A stretch of DNA of 64,000 nucleotides from Cristatella mucedo (lineage: Eukaryota > Bryozoa > Phylactolaemata > Cristatellidae): NCBI GenBank assembly GCA_009760855.2, contig WPIO01000011.1, forward strand, positions 1,273,501-1,337,500, read 5' to 3'. Below, piece after piece: positions 23,255-35,459 of the stretch (its first letter is position 1; each line of letters begins with the position of its first letter). The position numbers and the translations under genes are program-made. Under the pieces are notes generated by a model. It worked only from the letters and a program-made list of their open reading frames with translations, was not told where the DNA came from and ran no database searches.

Positions 23255-23400
23255 CTGTGCTTGCTGCTTGCGGATGTTACTACCAATCATTCGGTAATGG
23301 TTTCTATACAGCATCCGTAAAGTGCTTAGAAAGAGACTCAATTCTCTGAGGGCAATATACAAATGTGCTATTATCATTCTTATTACTATTATTATGGCTC
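23255..23400 (+). mobile_element. LINE 3' tail
   Basis: CTTGCGGATGTTACTACC, AGTGCTTAGAAAGAGACTCA and GGGCAATATACAAATG, then ATT. Related to the tails at 13730-14000. Confidence 0.6.
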
Positions 23401-25545
23401 GGACTTTATTAAATGACTGCCTAAAGTTATTATTATTATCAGTCTGTTGTACTTGGTGCCCATTCGCGGACAATGCAGCAGCCCTCGAACCGGGTAACGT
23501 GAGACTAGACAGTTGACGGTATAGACTTAAAATTTCACTATAGGCTTGGCTGCTGCTCGTGCTCATCCGTTATGGCTACATCGGATGCAAACTCACGCCT
23601 AGGTGCGGCGTTCCTTAGCCGCACTTCTATGCCAGACAGCTTCGCCAAGATCCGCAGCTCGTGGCGACGGCTGCCGACATTTTGCCAGACCCGGACATTG
23701 TCGACATTTTGCCAGAGCGAGGCTCCGTGGCTCATGGCTCCGCCGATGAGCGGGTCCGCCGAGAGGTAGCGACCACCGCTTAGCTCCTGGAGTTTTATGC
23801 GACTGCAAACGGACACAAAGGCGATGTATCCCTTTTTTTGTAGCTCGCTGCCAGCGCCCGGCACCTAGCTGCCGCCGGCGGCGGACGGCAAGCCCAGAGG
23901 TCAAGGGTCGGAGCTACGATTGCGCCCGCTAGCCCGGCAGCGACAGTCGGTCGGTCGCCCACCCGCGATATCGATGCTTCGGGAATCGAGCTAAGCGTGC
24001 ATGTGGCTTTCGAGGCCGCCCTGCGGGCCCTGTCGGCGGGGGGGGGGGGGCTCTCGCATGTTTACTCCTTTCGCCGAACCGACATCCTACGCGCCACTCT
24101 CAGACCGGACACCATCGCGTGGCGTCTCGTGGCAGCTCGAGCTCCTCCGAACCTTCTAGTTCTAGTTGTTTTATTGTCCCATGGAGCCAATGGAGCTTCG
24201 AGCATCGAGGGCCTGCTACTGGAGGCAAGCTTTCGCGCTCAAGCTCGCGCGGAACAAGAACATTCCGATTTCCCGTAGTCCCAACCCTGCGTCAGCAACC
24301 GAGACAACTTTGCTGCGTCGCAAGTCGGCGCTCTTGCCTTTCGCTTTTAGACGTTTTGGTTTTATAAATCGTTCGGTTTAGATTTTTAATGGCACGATTT
24401 GGAGATATTTCATTTTACTTGCATCAGTGTACGAATGCTCCGTACCCGTCCGTCCGGTGTAGGTTACCGCTCCCGCAACACACACGCGGCCATTGACACC
24501 GAAATCAATTTGGCAGTGCGTTTGAATGAACAAAAACAGTCAGACATTTAGGCCTAATATGCGCAGCGAGGTGCAGCGCTCAAGAATAAACCAGATTAGT
24601 TTCCATTAATAAGACTGGGCTAAAAAGATGTTTTGTTCGGCCACTGGGGTACCACGATGCTAGGGCAGAGCACTCGTGGCTTCTTTGGCTAAGTGCCAGC
24701 AAGCCAGCGCGCCCCCCCGAAAAATCAGAAAGAAAGAAACTAGCGACGTATATAACTGCTGCCGTGAAGTGGCCGAGGGTCATTTAAGCCAGCTGAGTTG
24801 CTAGACGATTCGAGGCATGCCGTATTTCTTTCCACTTACACTGTTGCTCTTGTTGGGCTTTAACGGTCAGATAACGAACGGTCAGCCGCTTTTGCTCCCA
24901 AGTTTTGTCCGCTTTTAATGTTGGTCATTTGGTCGTTTTTTCCCTGCTCGCCTGCTTCCGGAGCCGTCGACACATCGAGTAGGCGAAGTACACTGCAAAC
25001 AGAGCTGCAGTACGCAGCCTTCGAGTGAGCTTCGTTGGAACGCTTCGAGGAACTACAGTGCTACTGCTCGTGCTCTCTAGCAGCAAATAATTGACCGCTG
25101 AATTTTGATAGACGAATGACCTACATTCCTGTCCTACCTACCCGTCGCTGACCTCGCTATCTCGAGTCTGTTGGCCTTCAAGAACGAGTATGCCTTACAG
25201 GCTGGAAACCAGACCAGCTAAGAATATTAGGAATCCGATCGTTGCTTTAAATTCGTGTACCTGCTCAATAGAAAACGCGAGGTTTTTTATGAGCTTAGTC
25301 AGACTGTATTTAGACAGCGAAGCTACCCAAGTGCAGTACTGCACAGCAGCCATTTTGGACCTCACAGAGACACGATGGCAGGCTTCGCTGCTATTGACTT
25401 CAGTAAGTACAATAGTCGGTGAGTGGCGATGCCTAGCAGTTACTTAATCTGATTGACATATGAATAAAGATAAGCGTCCTAAACTGAGTTATACGGTCAG
25501 CAGTCGGTCGACCTTGAGCTTGATGGGGTGACCGCGATTCAAGCT
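23401..25545. other. No gene seen
   Basis: Moderately GC-rich 23560-24300 with poly-G at about 24040, then AT-richer. GACATTTTGCCAGA is duplicated at 23673-23715. No domain recognised. Confidence 0.4.
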
Positions 25546-25548
25546 CTC

Positions 25549-25576
25549 TGCACACACACACACACACACACGCACG

Positions 25577-25660
<84 letters not shown>

Positions 25661-25663
25661 CAC
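25549..25663. repeat. (CA)n microsatellite with CGCA interruptions
   Basis: About 115 bases. A short LINE-tail-like AGAACTTAATCTCTATCTAG follows at about 25697. Confidence 0.95.
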
Positions 25664-25879
25664 ATATTTGTATATATTTCTATTTGCACAATGCTCCAGA
25701 GAACTTAATCTCTATCTAGCCGCTTTACCTGGGCCGTAGGGCTCGAGCCACGGTCGTTAGGTGAGCCCCTAATCCCTTAGCCAAACCAAAGCAGTTCATA
25801 GAACTGACACTTTCAATGTCATTTGCGCAAGCGGAAGAGCTGTTAGCTTGCAGCTAGCAGAAGCTCGCTGATATCGCCA

Positions 25880-25953
25880 GGTGGTCATCACCACTTGAAC
25901 TACCATCCGGTCACCGGTGGTCATCACCACTTGAACTGACATCCGGTCACCTC
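25880..25953. repeat. Tandem duplication, unit about 37 bases
   Basis: Two copies of GGTGGTCATCACCACTTGAA followed by CT..CATCCGGTCACC. Each unit contains the palindromic GGTGGTCATCACC core. Confidence 0.85.
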
Positions 25954-26029
25954 AGTAGTTTCGGCGTGGAAGGAACGCTTTGATTAAAGAGCGGCTGAAG
26001 TAATGTAATGTAACGTATCGTTGCCGCGA

Positions 26030-26356
<327 letters not shown>

Positions 26357-27679
26357 ATGCTTGCTACCCTAGTTGACAGGTTGGGTCGCTCAGCTGAGTA
26401 GGATCTGCAGTGGCTTCGCGGAATTTTTGCTCATTTTCTGAAGTGCCTCAGATATTGTCCAATAACCACAGCGCCTCGAAGCCAGAAAGAGGCAACGGAG
26501 TGACCTTTGCTTTCGAGGAGGCAACGGAAGCTTGGCTAGCGGTACGAGATCCCCGAAATTCAAAAGCGAGAACCTCGATTTAATGGCGGACACGGCAGAG
26601 CGAGCGGCAGCGTACGCATGTAGAGCCAGCGGCGAACGTGACTGCCACCCTTTATTGTGATCAATGTCACGTTCGGCGCTTTGTTTTGCCGGTGCCAAGA
26701 ACGTAGCTGCGAGGTTTTGGCAGTGTAGGGGGCACTGATTTTGGTGTAGCTCTTTTTCCGCGAGGGGTTCGGATCTAGAGTGGATGCGCTGGAACAGCTC
26801 GATTCGGAGGAGTTTGTGAGGCAGCTCTTTCTCGCGTAGACTCTCGAGCTCGCGAGTTTGCAAAAGGTGGTCACGCCGCCGACCGACCCACCGATCAGAC
26901 CCGGGGGGCTGTCTCTCGTGACCAGACCCGGGGCGGCTGTCCCACGTGACTAGTCCCCGGCAGGCTGTCCAACGCTCCGTAGGATTCGTCACCGCGAGTC
27001 GGCTGAGTACATGCCGCTCCACATAATCGTATTAGTTCGACGGAGCAAGCGGCCATCCTTGCGCCCAATTTCGTGCGGATACACCGGGCATGGCCAGGTG
27101 AAATCGAAAGAAGGCGGCGCTTTTCTGACAGGGCGACACGCTAACCATAAAATAGAGCGAGTCTCGGCACTCGATTCAATTTCCGGAGCACCGGGCGGGC
27201 GCAGCCTGCCTTGCGCAGTGCCCAGGTATTTACGTCCACTAATAGAAATCGCTCCAAATGCGCTGCAGCGGCTCGTGAGCTGCAGTTCTTTGCCACAGAA
27301 ACAGCTCGCGTAGCGGTTACTAGTGCTCGTGGACGTGAGAGAGACGAATGCTGCCGGAGCTGGCGAAGCACGGAGCTCGGCGAAGCCAGCGAGTCGCAGT
27401 CACTGCACCGCTGCACGCCGACGGATGCAGAGCACGGCAACAGCCGAGAGCGTCCGAGTCTTAATACAGCGTGTCCACGTCGTTCGTGTAGGGCAGTCTA
27501 TTCCATAGCCGCAGAGAAGCACGTTCGTACAACGCCAGCCACAGCGTGCCGCTAGTTCAAAGCCCAAGTTCAAAACTTGTTGAAAATCATCCGAGTACAA
27601 CTCACTAGCTGGAAGCCCATTGAACAACTCACTAGATCGGAGCTAAGAATATAACTGAATGACAAGCCCTAGGGTCTGA
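26357..27679. other. No gene seen
   Basis: Unique sequence with a three-copy degenerate repeat of about 32 bases (GACCCGGGG..GGCTGTC) at 26895-26975. Open frames on both strands overlap and show no domain. Confidence 0.4.
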
Positions 27680-27795
27680 ACCCAGGGGCACTGTGCTCGC
27701 TCTCACGACCCAGGTCGCGTGGGTTCGAATCCTGCTGTAGGGGATCCTTTCTTGTCCGGAGCCAGTGTTGGTGATAGCCTTAAGGCCCACATAAT
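27680..27795 (+). mobile_element. SINE family B, 3' truncated
   Basis: B box GGGTTCGAATCCTG and GGGGATCCTTTCTTGTC. It ends where a reversed LINE tail begins (AATAAT run). Confidence 0.65.
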
Positions 27796-28560
27796 AATAA
27801 TAATAATGCACTCGATAAAACGCCCTCGGAGAACTCAATCTCTTTCTATGTGCTTTACATTTGCTGCAAAGGGAAACGCGATTGAATGGTGAGTAAAATC
27901 ATGCTTGATAAACGACATGAATAACATGGTTAGGGGTGAAATGCACAGGGTAAGCATGCATATGTGGTTAGTGGCAGCGTGCACAGTGTCAGCACGCATA
28001 AGCACATACAGGTCGAATCACATGGGCTCATTAAATGCTGTGACAAATAGATGCGTTTTAGCTTCTTTTTAAATGTGGACAAGTCATGAGATGCCGTGAC
28101 TCAAGTCAGGAGTGAGTTCCAGGCTTTGGGAGCATACGAACTAAATGCATGGTGTCCAAAGGATTTGAGGTCTGTACGAGGTATAGGAAAACGATTAAAT
28201 TCCGAAAAGCGGGTGGTACGAAACTTAGCCTGGTGGGGAGTAGATCTGATAGGTAGGCTGGAGCCGAAGAATGAAGGGACCTAAAAGTGAGTGACAAAAC
28301 CTTGAAGTCGATTCGTTGCTTGACTGGGAGCCAGTGCAGGTCGGCAAGAAGTGGAGTAATGTGGCAACTGCGACGCTCACGACAGACAAACCTAGCTGCA
28401 GAGTTTTACAACAGCTGTAAGCACCTGAGTGCCCAGGCCGATAGGCTTGCAAGCAAATCTACGGCCAACCATGTGCGGATGTCATCAATACATGCAGCAA
28501 GTGAGTTGAGAGAATTCGAGGTGCTCGAAGGCTGGGAGGGATAAAGCAAACTTTCGACCC
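27790..28560 (-). mobile_element. Family-1 LINE 3' part, decayed
   Basis: AAT run, then AAACGCCCTCGGAGAACTCA tail, then the C-terminal reverse transcriptase region with stops. It matches 35470-36240 at lower identity. Confidence 0.75.
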
Positions 28561-28747
28561 TTAAGGCTGTATAAATGATGCTGCTAAATCAGCCAACCTT
28601 CAACTTTATGACCATCTGCTGAAATGCGCTTTTTATACTGTCTAAATCATTGATTATGACATATCCGGTGCCCAACTGCTGGAATTCAAGAGCCGCTGAC
28701 GATCTTAGGAGCTGTCAATCTAACCGCTTTGACATGCGCGCGTATAA

Positions 28748-29014
28748 GCACTCTTCTACTGCCGACTATGGCACATCCTTTTCAGCGGTCCTGAGCTGCT
28801 ACTTCTATGCTACTCACTACCTCAACTGCTCTCCTAACTCTGCTATGCTTCACACTTTCTCTTTGTTGCGTGAGACAAAGTCTGTTGGCTAGCGAATGCG
28901 TACAGAAAGCCACTTAGGCTGTGAGTGTGCTATACAAAACTCTCCTGCGTAACACCCACATGGTCTTTATTACTTTGTGGAGTTACAGACGGAGATGCAT
29001 TACATTACATTAAG
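28748..29014 (+). mobile_element. Family-2 LINE 3' end
   Basis: CACTCTTCTACTGCCGACTA, GTGAGACAAAGTCTGTTGGC and GTTACAGACGGA, ending in CATTACATTACATTA. A SINE-B-like tail piece lies just before, at 28563-28600. Confidence 0.75.
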
Positions 29015-29019
29015 TAAAT

Positions 29020-29342
29020 TGTGCCGAAATATATTGAAACCATAGTGGGCCACTGCATTACCGATAGGTCTAAATACTCATTCTAGTCAGATACCAGGAT
29101 AGAGGACGAGTTCTCTTTGGGTACCAAGCAGATAACCTGTTATCATTTTTGTTATCATTAGATCGCTAGATCGCTCTAACCACACCCACGCGTCAGCCGA
29201 GGCGCCTCCTGGTATTGGTTTTTCGAATCTGTTAAATCAAGATTTTCAATGCCCACGTATCACTAAATTATGCCGAAATATACTGAAACCATAGTGGGCC
29301 ACTGCATTACCGATAGGTCTGAATACTCCATCCAGTCAGGTG
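29020..29342. repeat. Unclassified repeat with 73-base direct repeats at both ends
   Basis: The ends (29020-29094 and 29268-29341) share AACCATAGTGGGCCACTGCA and ATTACCGATAGGTC with few differences. The middle (29090-29245) is repeated at 33225-33380. Confidence 0.7.
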
Positions 29343-30230
29343 GCATTTCGTCAATGATAAGGTGGCACGAAAATCTGCAGCTCCTTTCACCGAGTACAAC
29401 GTGAGCCCCGCGGGCGAGGTCGCTATTACCTCCTCACGCATGGCTTTACCCGTCCTCTTGGCCGACTGCCCAGGCGATCGCCAGAGAGCAAACTTTCGCA
29501 GCGCCGCCGAATGCTACCTCGGAGCTGCCGGGGCCCAGGGTGGCGGTCTTAGCAGCCTGCTATTTTCGCTGGAAGATGCAGACGAGTGCAGCTGGGAGGC
29601 CACTCTCGATGCTGCCGCCGCCGCCGCAGCCATCGATGGCCCAGTCCCCCGACATAAACATCGCATCGGAGCCAATTACAGCCTCAAGCGTTTCGCGGGG
29701 TGCTGGGAGATCGAGGGCCGCTCGCGCTCTCGTGCGTGCCGAGCAAGGGCGGCCGCTTTCAGCCGCCGCCGCCGAGGGCGTCGTCTTCGACGGTGCGGGC
29801 GCACCGCCTCGAGCTCGAGACGAGTCTGAAGAAGCGAGGCGTTCGAGCAGTTTCGGACGCTACCGAGACGGCTGTGACGTCACGAAGGCGCTGGGAGAGG
29901 ATTAAGGGCTGCGCATCGCCGGCGTTATATTTACGCCTTAAAGGTCACAATGTAAGCATCGGCTTCATCGAGCGGCCGCCGTAGCGCCAATCGATATACT
30001 CGGCTCGCCCGGGGTACCGGGCTCGGGGAGCGACTGCGAGCGAAACCAGCGAAATCGCAGAGCGGCTTTCGGGCACAGTCTGCGATCGGTTACGCTGCGG
30101 AGGCGGTGCGCCTCTCACTGAGAGCCCGACCAGAACTCGAAGCTTCCAGAAACGAAAGACGAGGCGAAGACCGCTGCGAAGACCGCTCGACGCCTCCGCC
30201 GCTCTCGCATCAATAGCGAAACGGAGAGAA
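29343..30230. other. Small CpG-rich block
   Basis: GC-rich DNA holding the doubtful ORF at 29576. No other feature recognised. Confidence 0.4.
29576..29905 (+). CDS. Doubtful ORF of 109 residues in a small CpG block
   Basis: Starts MQTSAAGRPLSMLPPPPQPS and ends with an acidic/Arg/Ser-rich part (RDESEEARRSSSFGRYRDG). A second frame (29362-29829) is also open across the region, so the coding frame is uncertain. A perfect TGACGTCA (CRE-type) site lies at 29875-29882. No family recognised. Confidence 0.2.
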   Translation: MQTSAAGRPLSMLPPPPQPSMAQSPDINIASEPITASSVSRGAGRSRAARALVRAEQGRPLSAAAAEGVVFDGAGAPPRARDESEEARRSSSFGRYRDGCDVTKALGED

Positions 30231-30289
30231 AGATTTGGAGTACGAGAGTGAGAGAGACAGAGTAGGAGTGTGGAAAAAAGAGAGGGGGA

Positions 30290-30297
30290 GAGAGAAG

Positions 30298-30332
<35 letters not shown>
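30290..30332. repeat. (GA)n microsatellite
   Basis: Nearly pure GA. Confidence 0.9.
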
Positions 30333-30336
<4 letters not shown>

Positions 30337-30349
30337 CAAGCCGTTTCAA

Positions 30350-32495
30350 AACTCCTAAAGATGCGCCGTGTTAAGCGCAGGCTGGAACGTCGTTTCAAGA
30401 AATCGGGGTCTGATGCAGATCCAGTCAATTTCAAAGACTTCCTTCGAGTTTACACCCGGAAACTTGAAAAAGCCAAAAAAGCTTCTTTTTTCCCTTGAAA
30501 GCTGAATTCCTTCCAGTCGGACCCAAAACAGATTGATAAGACAGTAAACCATTTACTGGCCAATGCTGACAAGTCAAACTCTCAGATATTAAGGGCTCAG
30601 CCGAAACGTTTTCAGCCTTCTTAACTGAAAAAAGTGTGCACATTTGTGCCTCCATAAAGCCCCCTCCGAGTAGAGCAATTGCGGAATCGCAGCCTGTGAC
30701 CTTCCTTAAAAGGTTTTCCGAGGTTTCTGCATGCGATGTGGCTTACCTTAATAAGGTCTTGCAAAAAGAGCTCGTCTCCTGAAGAACCTATGCCGTCATC
30801 TCTATGGTCTTCCCTGGCAGTTAAACTTAGCCCTGCCATAACCGAGATTTTTTAATGCTTCTTTGGGAAAAGGGGTGTCCCCAAGTCCTTCCAATTGGCA
30901 ATAGTTAGACCCATCCTTAAAAGCCTGGATTAGATACAGAGATCCTTGCAAACTATCGCCCAGTTTCCTTTCTTCCTTTCTTTTCAAAGATTCTTGAAAA
31001 AATTGTGTAGAAGCAGCTGGTTGAACATATTGAAAAGAATGATATGTCGGAAACATTTCAATTGGGGTTCAAGAGGCAGCACTCCACTGAAACTGCTATT
31101 CTCCATGTTAACAACATGGCATTCTACGTGCCAACGACGACGGAAATGTCACTGCCCTAGCTCTATTAGATCTGTCAACTGTCTTCGACACCATCGATCA
31201 TGGTGTTCTACTTGAACGATTGAGAAAAATGATCGGTCTGGCAGACGAGGCACTGGCGTGGTTTAAATCGTACATATCTGATCGTGTTCAATCCGTTTCG
31301 TGTGGAGGTCATTTCTCACACACGAGACGGGTCATCTGTGGAGTCCGTCAAGGGTCCGTACTCGGTCCCTTGCTGTTCTCCATTTATACTCAACCTCTGG
31401 GAAAAGTGATTAAGGCCCATGGAATATGATATCCCTTTTATGCTGACGATACTCAGCTGTATTTGTCATTTGAACCTTCGGAATCTGCTACAGCAACTGA
31501 GAAACTGAATGCTTGCCTTGCCGACATTCGATCCTGGATGTCAGAAAACTTCTTGAAACTAAATGACGATAAAACCAAACTGCTGCTCATAGGACACCCT
31601 AAGCGTGCAGCTGGATTAAAAGGCTTTGCTCTTCGAATAGATGATGCTGTTGTGCGACCATCACCACGTGCTCGAAATTTAGGTGTTGTTTTTGACAGCT
31701 ATCTACATTTTAGAAGCTTCATTCAAAAGACCTGCTTCTACAGCTAGCCATCACGTCCGATCCCTCTCTAAGATTAGATGCTGTCTTCCACAGTGGCTTG
31801 CAAAAAATGTAACTACCTCCTTAGTTCTGTCTTAGCTTGATTATTGTAATTCCATTTTGGCTGGGTTGCCAAAGAAAGCAACTAGGCCACTGCAGCTGGC
31901 TATGAATATGGTTGCAAGGCTAGTCTTCAAGTCCCAGAGGTTTGACCACGTGTCTCCTTTGCTAAAAGAGCTAGGGTGGATGCCGGTTAATCAACGGATA
32001 CAGAACAAAGTTCTTGCGCTGACCCACAAGGCCCGCCACGGCTTGGCTCCTTCGTACCTAGCTGAACTGCTGCACCAGTTTCAGCCTCTTCGTGCCCTTA
32101 GGTCCTGTGTGGACAATACATTAGCTGTTCCATTCCTCTGCTTAAAGGCTGTTGGCGACAGAAGCTTTAGCACTGCGGGTCCTAGATTGGAACTCGCTTC
32201 GACAATTCTTACGCAACGACAACTACTCTCCTACTGCCGACTATGGCTCATCCTTTTCAGCGGTTTTGAGCTGCTACTTTCACGCTACTCACTACCTCAA
32301 CTGCTCTCCTGACTCTGCTATGCTTCCCACTCTCTCTTTGTTGCGTGAGACGAATTATTTTGGCTACCGAATGCGTACCGAAAGCCGCTTAGGCTGTGAG
32401 TGTGCTATATAAAACTCTCCTTCGTAATACCCACATAGTTTTTATGGCTTTATGGCTTTGTGGAGTTACAGACGGAGATACTTTACATTACTTAA
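30350..32495 (+). mobile_element. Family-2 L2/CR1-type LINE, decayed reverse transcriptase
   Basis: Broken in several frames, but the motif order is clear: a DTIDHG motif at 31190-31205, GVRQGSVLGPLLFSIYTQPL at 31340-31400, YADDTQLYLSFEPSES at 31440, then NFLKLNDDKTKLLLIGHP. The 3' UTR ends in an ACATTACTTAA-type remnant of the CATTA tail. The first part of the element (endonuclease) is missing. Not functional. Confidence 0.8.
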
Positions 32496-32837
32496 GCTAT
32501 GGGGGGACAGGGATGCGGGGGTCAAGCGATGCGAACTTTGGACGACTTTCGGATATGTCCACTCGCAGTCAAGGCGAGTTCTTACTGAAATAAATTCCTG
32601 GAAAAAGGACGCGTTGTTGGTAAAGGCGTCAAATGCAGATGAAGAATCGTACGCCAGCAACATCTGAGTCCTCGGCCGAAGAGTCCTTCCCTCTGACCTC
32701 TGACTGTGGGACTTCTGGCACGCCACCAATGCTCACCATCCTTAGTGAAGCCGTGCGGTTGCCTAGGCCGGCTTCGTTTCACTGCCTATAATCACTGTCT
32801 GGCTGACTTTTTGTCAAGTCAATTGCATTGGCCATTC

Positions 32838-33010
32838 AATGCACTTTCATCACAAGGTCTTGACTTTTATTTCTATGCCGATGCCAACAAGTTCTACCTA
32901 TCTTTCGACCCTCCTAAGGCGTGCAACTCATCAAGCGTACTTGATTCCTGTACAGCCTGCAACGACCGGCTCAAGACTCACCGGTTTCGGTTTCCGGCTT
33001 TCCCCTGAAG
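32838..33010 (+). mobile_element. LINE reverse transcriptase scrap
   Basis: Encodes GLDFYFYADANKFYLSFDP, a decayed copy of the FHFYADDTQLYLCFDP motif. The second catalytic Asp of YADD reads Ala. Confidence 0.6.
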
Positions 33011-33224
33011 CTGAAGTGAACTTTGTTCTTCGCGTCCGCACCCGAAATACCGAAATGCACGATTCCGTGCATTTCAGTAGTTGGAGGTCCCATGAAGCGG
33101 TGGCCACGACTTTCTGCTCGCTGGCATTGGCATGCTGACCTAAGCATTTCACTTGATTCATTTTGCAAGCGTAATACCATGCACGACACATAACTCTTGG
33201 CTATTGATGCTCTGTCGACGAGCT

Positions 33225-33380
33225 GTCAGATACTAGGATAGAGGACGAGTTCTCTTTGGGTACCAAGAAGACGACCTGCTGTTTATTTTTGTTATCGTTA
33301 GATCGCTAGATCGCTCAAACCGCACCTACGCATCATCCGAGGCGCCTCCTGGTATTGGTTTGTCGAATCTGTTAAATCAC
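33225..33380 (+). repeat. Unclassified interspersed repeat, second copy
   Basis: Same phrases as 29090-29245: GATAGAGGACGAGTTCTCTT, AGATCGCTAGATCGCTC and GAGGCGCCTCCTGGTATTGG. Confidence 0.7.
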
Positions 33381-33904
33381 GCTCTGCTGCTGCTAAGGTC
33401 AAGCCGGGAGAAAGTACAACTGACCGTACGCCTGCGGTTGTACGAGAGGATGATCAAGACATCTGGACGAACCAGAATTCCTTTTGTAGTAATGAGGCGC
33501 CAGAAACTCGGAAGCAGGCTGCGACGTGACCATCCTTTTTAGTCGGAAATAATGGCCCACTGAGGCGAGTACTTAGACTGGCCTCAATAATTCTCATTCG
33601 TCAGCGCGATTCTTGCCACTTTTAGCCCTCACAAAGTGCAGTGGCTGAAGGCCCCAAACTGAGGCCAACTGGCGAGCAAGCCGTCGAGCAGCAAGCTTAA
33701 TGGGCTCGCAGAGTACATGTACGGCCAATGGGCAGCTGTGTGCTCGTCACATTTAACGGCAGATGAATACCTAACAAATTCCCGAGACTGGGCTCGGGTT
33801 TCCACATTCGAAGGAGTTCAAAGGGACTTTGTGCTGTTTCAAGCAACATTCTCCACCAAATGTCTTCTTCGCGTGAAAGGTATCATTCAGAAACCTTCCA
33901 GCAG
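33381..33904. other. No gene seen
   Basis: Unique sequence, short frames. Confidence 0.4.
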
Positions 33905-34012
33905 TTCAATTGCATTTCCCTTTGCAGCAAATGTAAAGCGCCTAGAAAGAGATTGAGTTCTCTGAGGGCGCTTTATCAAGTGCATTATTTTTATCATTAT
34001 TATTATTAGTTG
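33905..34012 (+). mobile_element. Family-1 LINE 3' tail
   Basis: GCAAATGTAAAGCGCCTAGA, GAGATTGAGTTCTCTGAGGG, then CGCTTTATCAAGTGCATT and ATT repeats. Confidence 0.75.
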
Positions 34013-35137
34013 ATTAATTCTTTGGGCTTCGGAAACGCGTGACTAAAAGAGCTCACACTGCAACCTTCAAATACTATACGGTCTAGTATATTTATACCTG
34101 TGAGTGTGAGTACATATTTACTTATACATATGAATAAGCGTGTGTGGGAGCGCGTTTGGCCGAATTCTTGCATCTTGAATGATTCTAGACTGGACTGTTT
34201 GGATGAAAAATACCTGAGCGTGTGTCGGATTGCATCCTTGGCATGCACCGCATTGCTTCATTACATGTCGAAAGCTTGTCCGTGATTTTAATTATAATCC
34301 ATTCAGAAAGACTTTCGAGCCGCTATCCTCATTGGAGAGCCGCCTGGACTCAAGCAAGGAGTAGCCAGACCTATACTTTCCCAAAAGTAGCCACTCATGG
34401 ATAGGCCCGAGGGATGCTTCAGGTTTGACCAGCCACTTTGCACGGTCCAAGGGGGAGGAGAGATGGCCACACCATTCTTCCCAGCTTCAGTGGTTGTCAT
34501 CTTGCTTCGGTGGCCGAAAGCGGACAGGGACAAAAAATAGAGCGCAGTCCCATGATAATAACGTAAGTTACAATATCACAATATCTCAAGTCGGATGGCC
34601 GGCTGGGAGCTCGCGGCATCTCTAAGGCAGGTTTACTGGAGACGTGAAAGTAAAGAACGTAAAGACGCGTGGACTTGGCCAGCGTGAGGTACAGGTTGCT
34701 ACAGTACAACGCACGACAAGCACGCCTTTGAAGTGTCTCAGCCACACTGGCCGCGTAATTTTCGCCCACTCAATATTTATTTACGGTGTGCAAAGTGCAT
34801 TTGCTTTGAGATTAAATTCGGATTTAGAACACCAATTTTTTTTAGGAAAGAAGCCTCCCAAGAGAGACTCGTTATTCTTGAGGGTTTCTATCATGCTAAG
34901 AGAAGAAACACGGAAGTAGCACAGTTCGCGGTAGCTTGGTGAGCTATGCATCAGGTTAGAACTTATGCCACTAGACTTATTTAGACTGATGGTAATCCAA
35001 TCTCGCTCTTTGAAAGCCTATAATCGGCGGTACCGACTTGTAAACTCTCTTTTAAATAAAGTTGCTGGTGTAAATTCTGCCGCCGAAGATATGGATAGAC
35101 TGCAGTTCGCGCTTCAGAGGCCCCTCAACTATGTTAG
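34013..35137. other. No gene seen
   Basis: Unique AT-richer sequence with no recognised domain. Confidence 0.4.
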
Positions 35138-35265
35138 TCTTGTTGTTTATTGAGCATGCTATCGCTAACCATTCGATCGTGTTTTCTTTGCAGCAAATTT
35201 AAAGTGCCTAGAAAGAGATTGAGTTCTCTCCGGGCGCTATATCAAATGTATTACTATTACTAAAA
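35138..35265 (+). mobile_element. Family-1-like LINE 3' tail
   Basis: GAGCATGCTATCGCTAACCA, AAAGTGCCTAGAAAGAGATT and GGGCGCTATATCAAATG, with an ACT/ATT end. Confidence 0.7.
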
Positions 35266-35306
35266 TACTGTCAGCATTTCAATTCGGCGACCTCATCTGG
35301 GATACA

Positions 35307-35449
<143 letters not shown>

Positions 35450-35459
35450 ACACACACAT

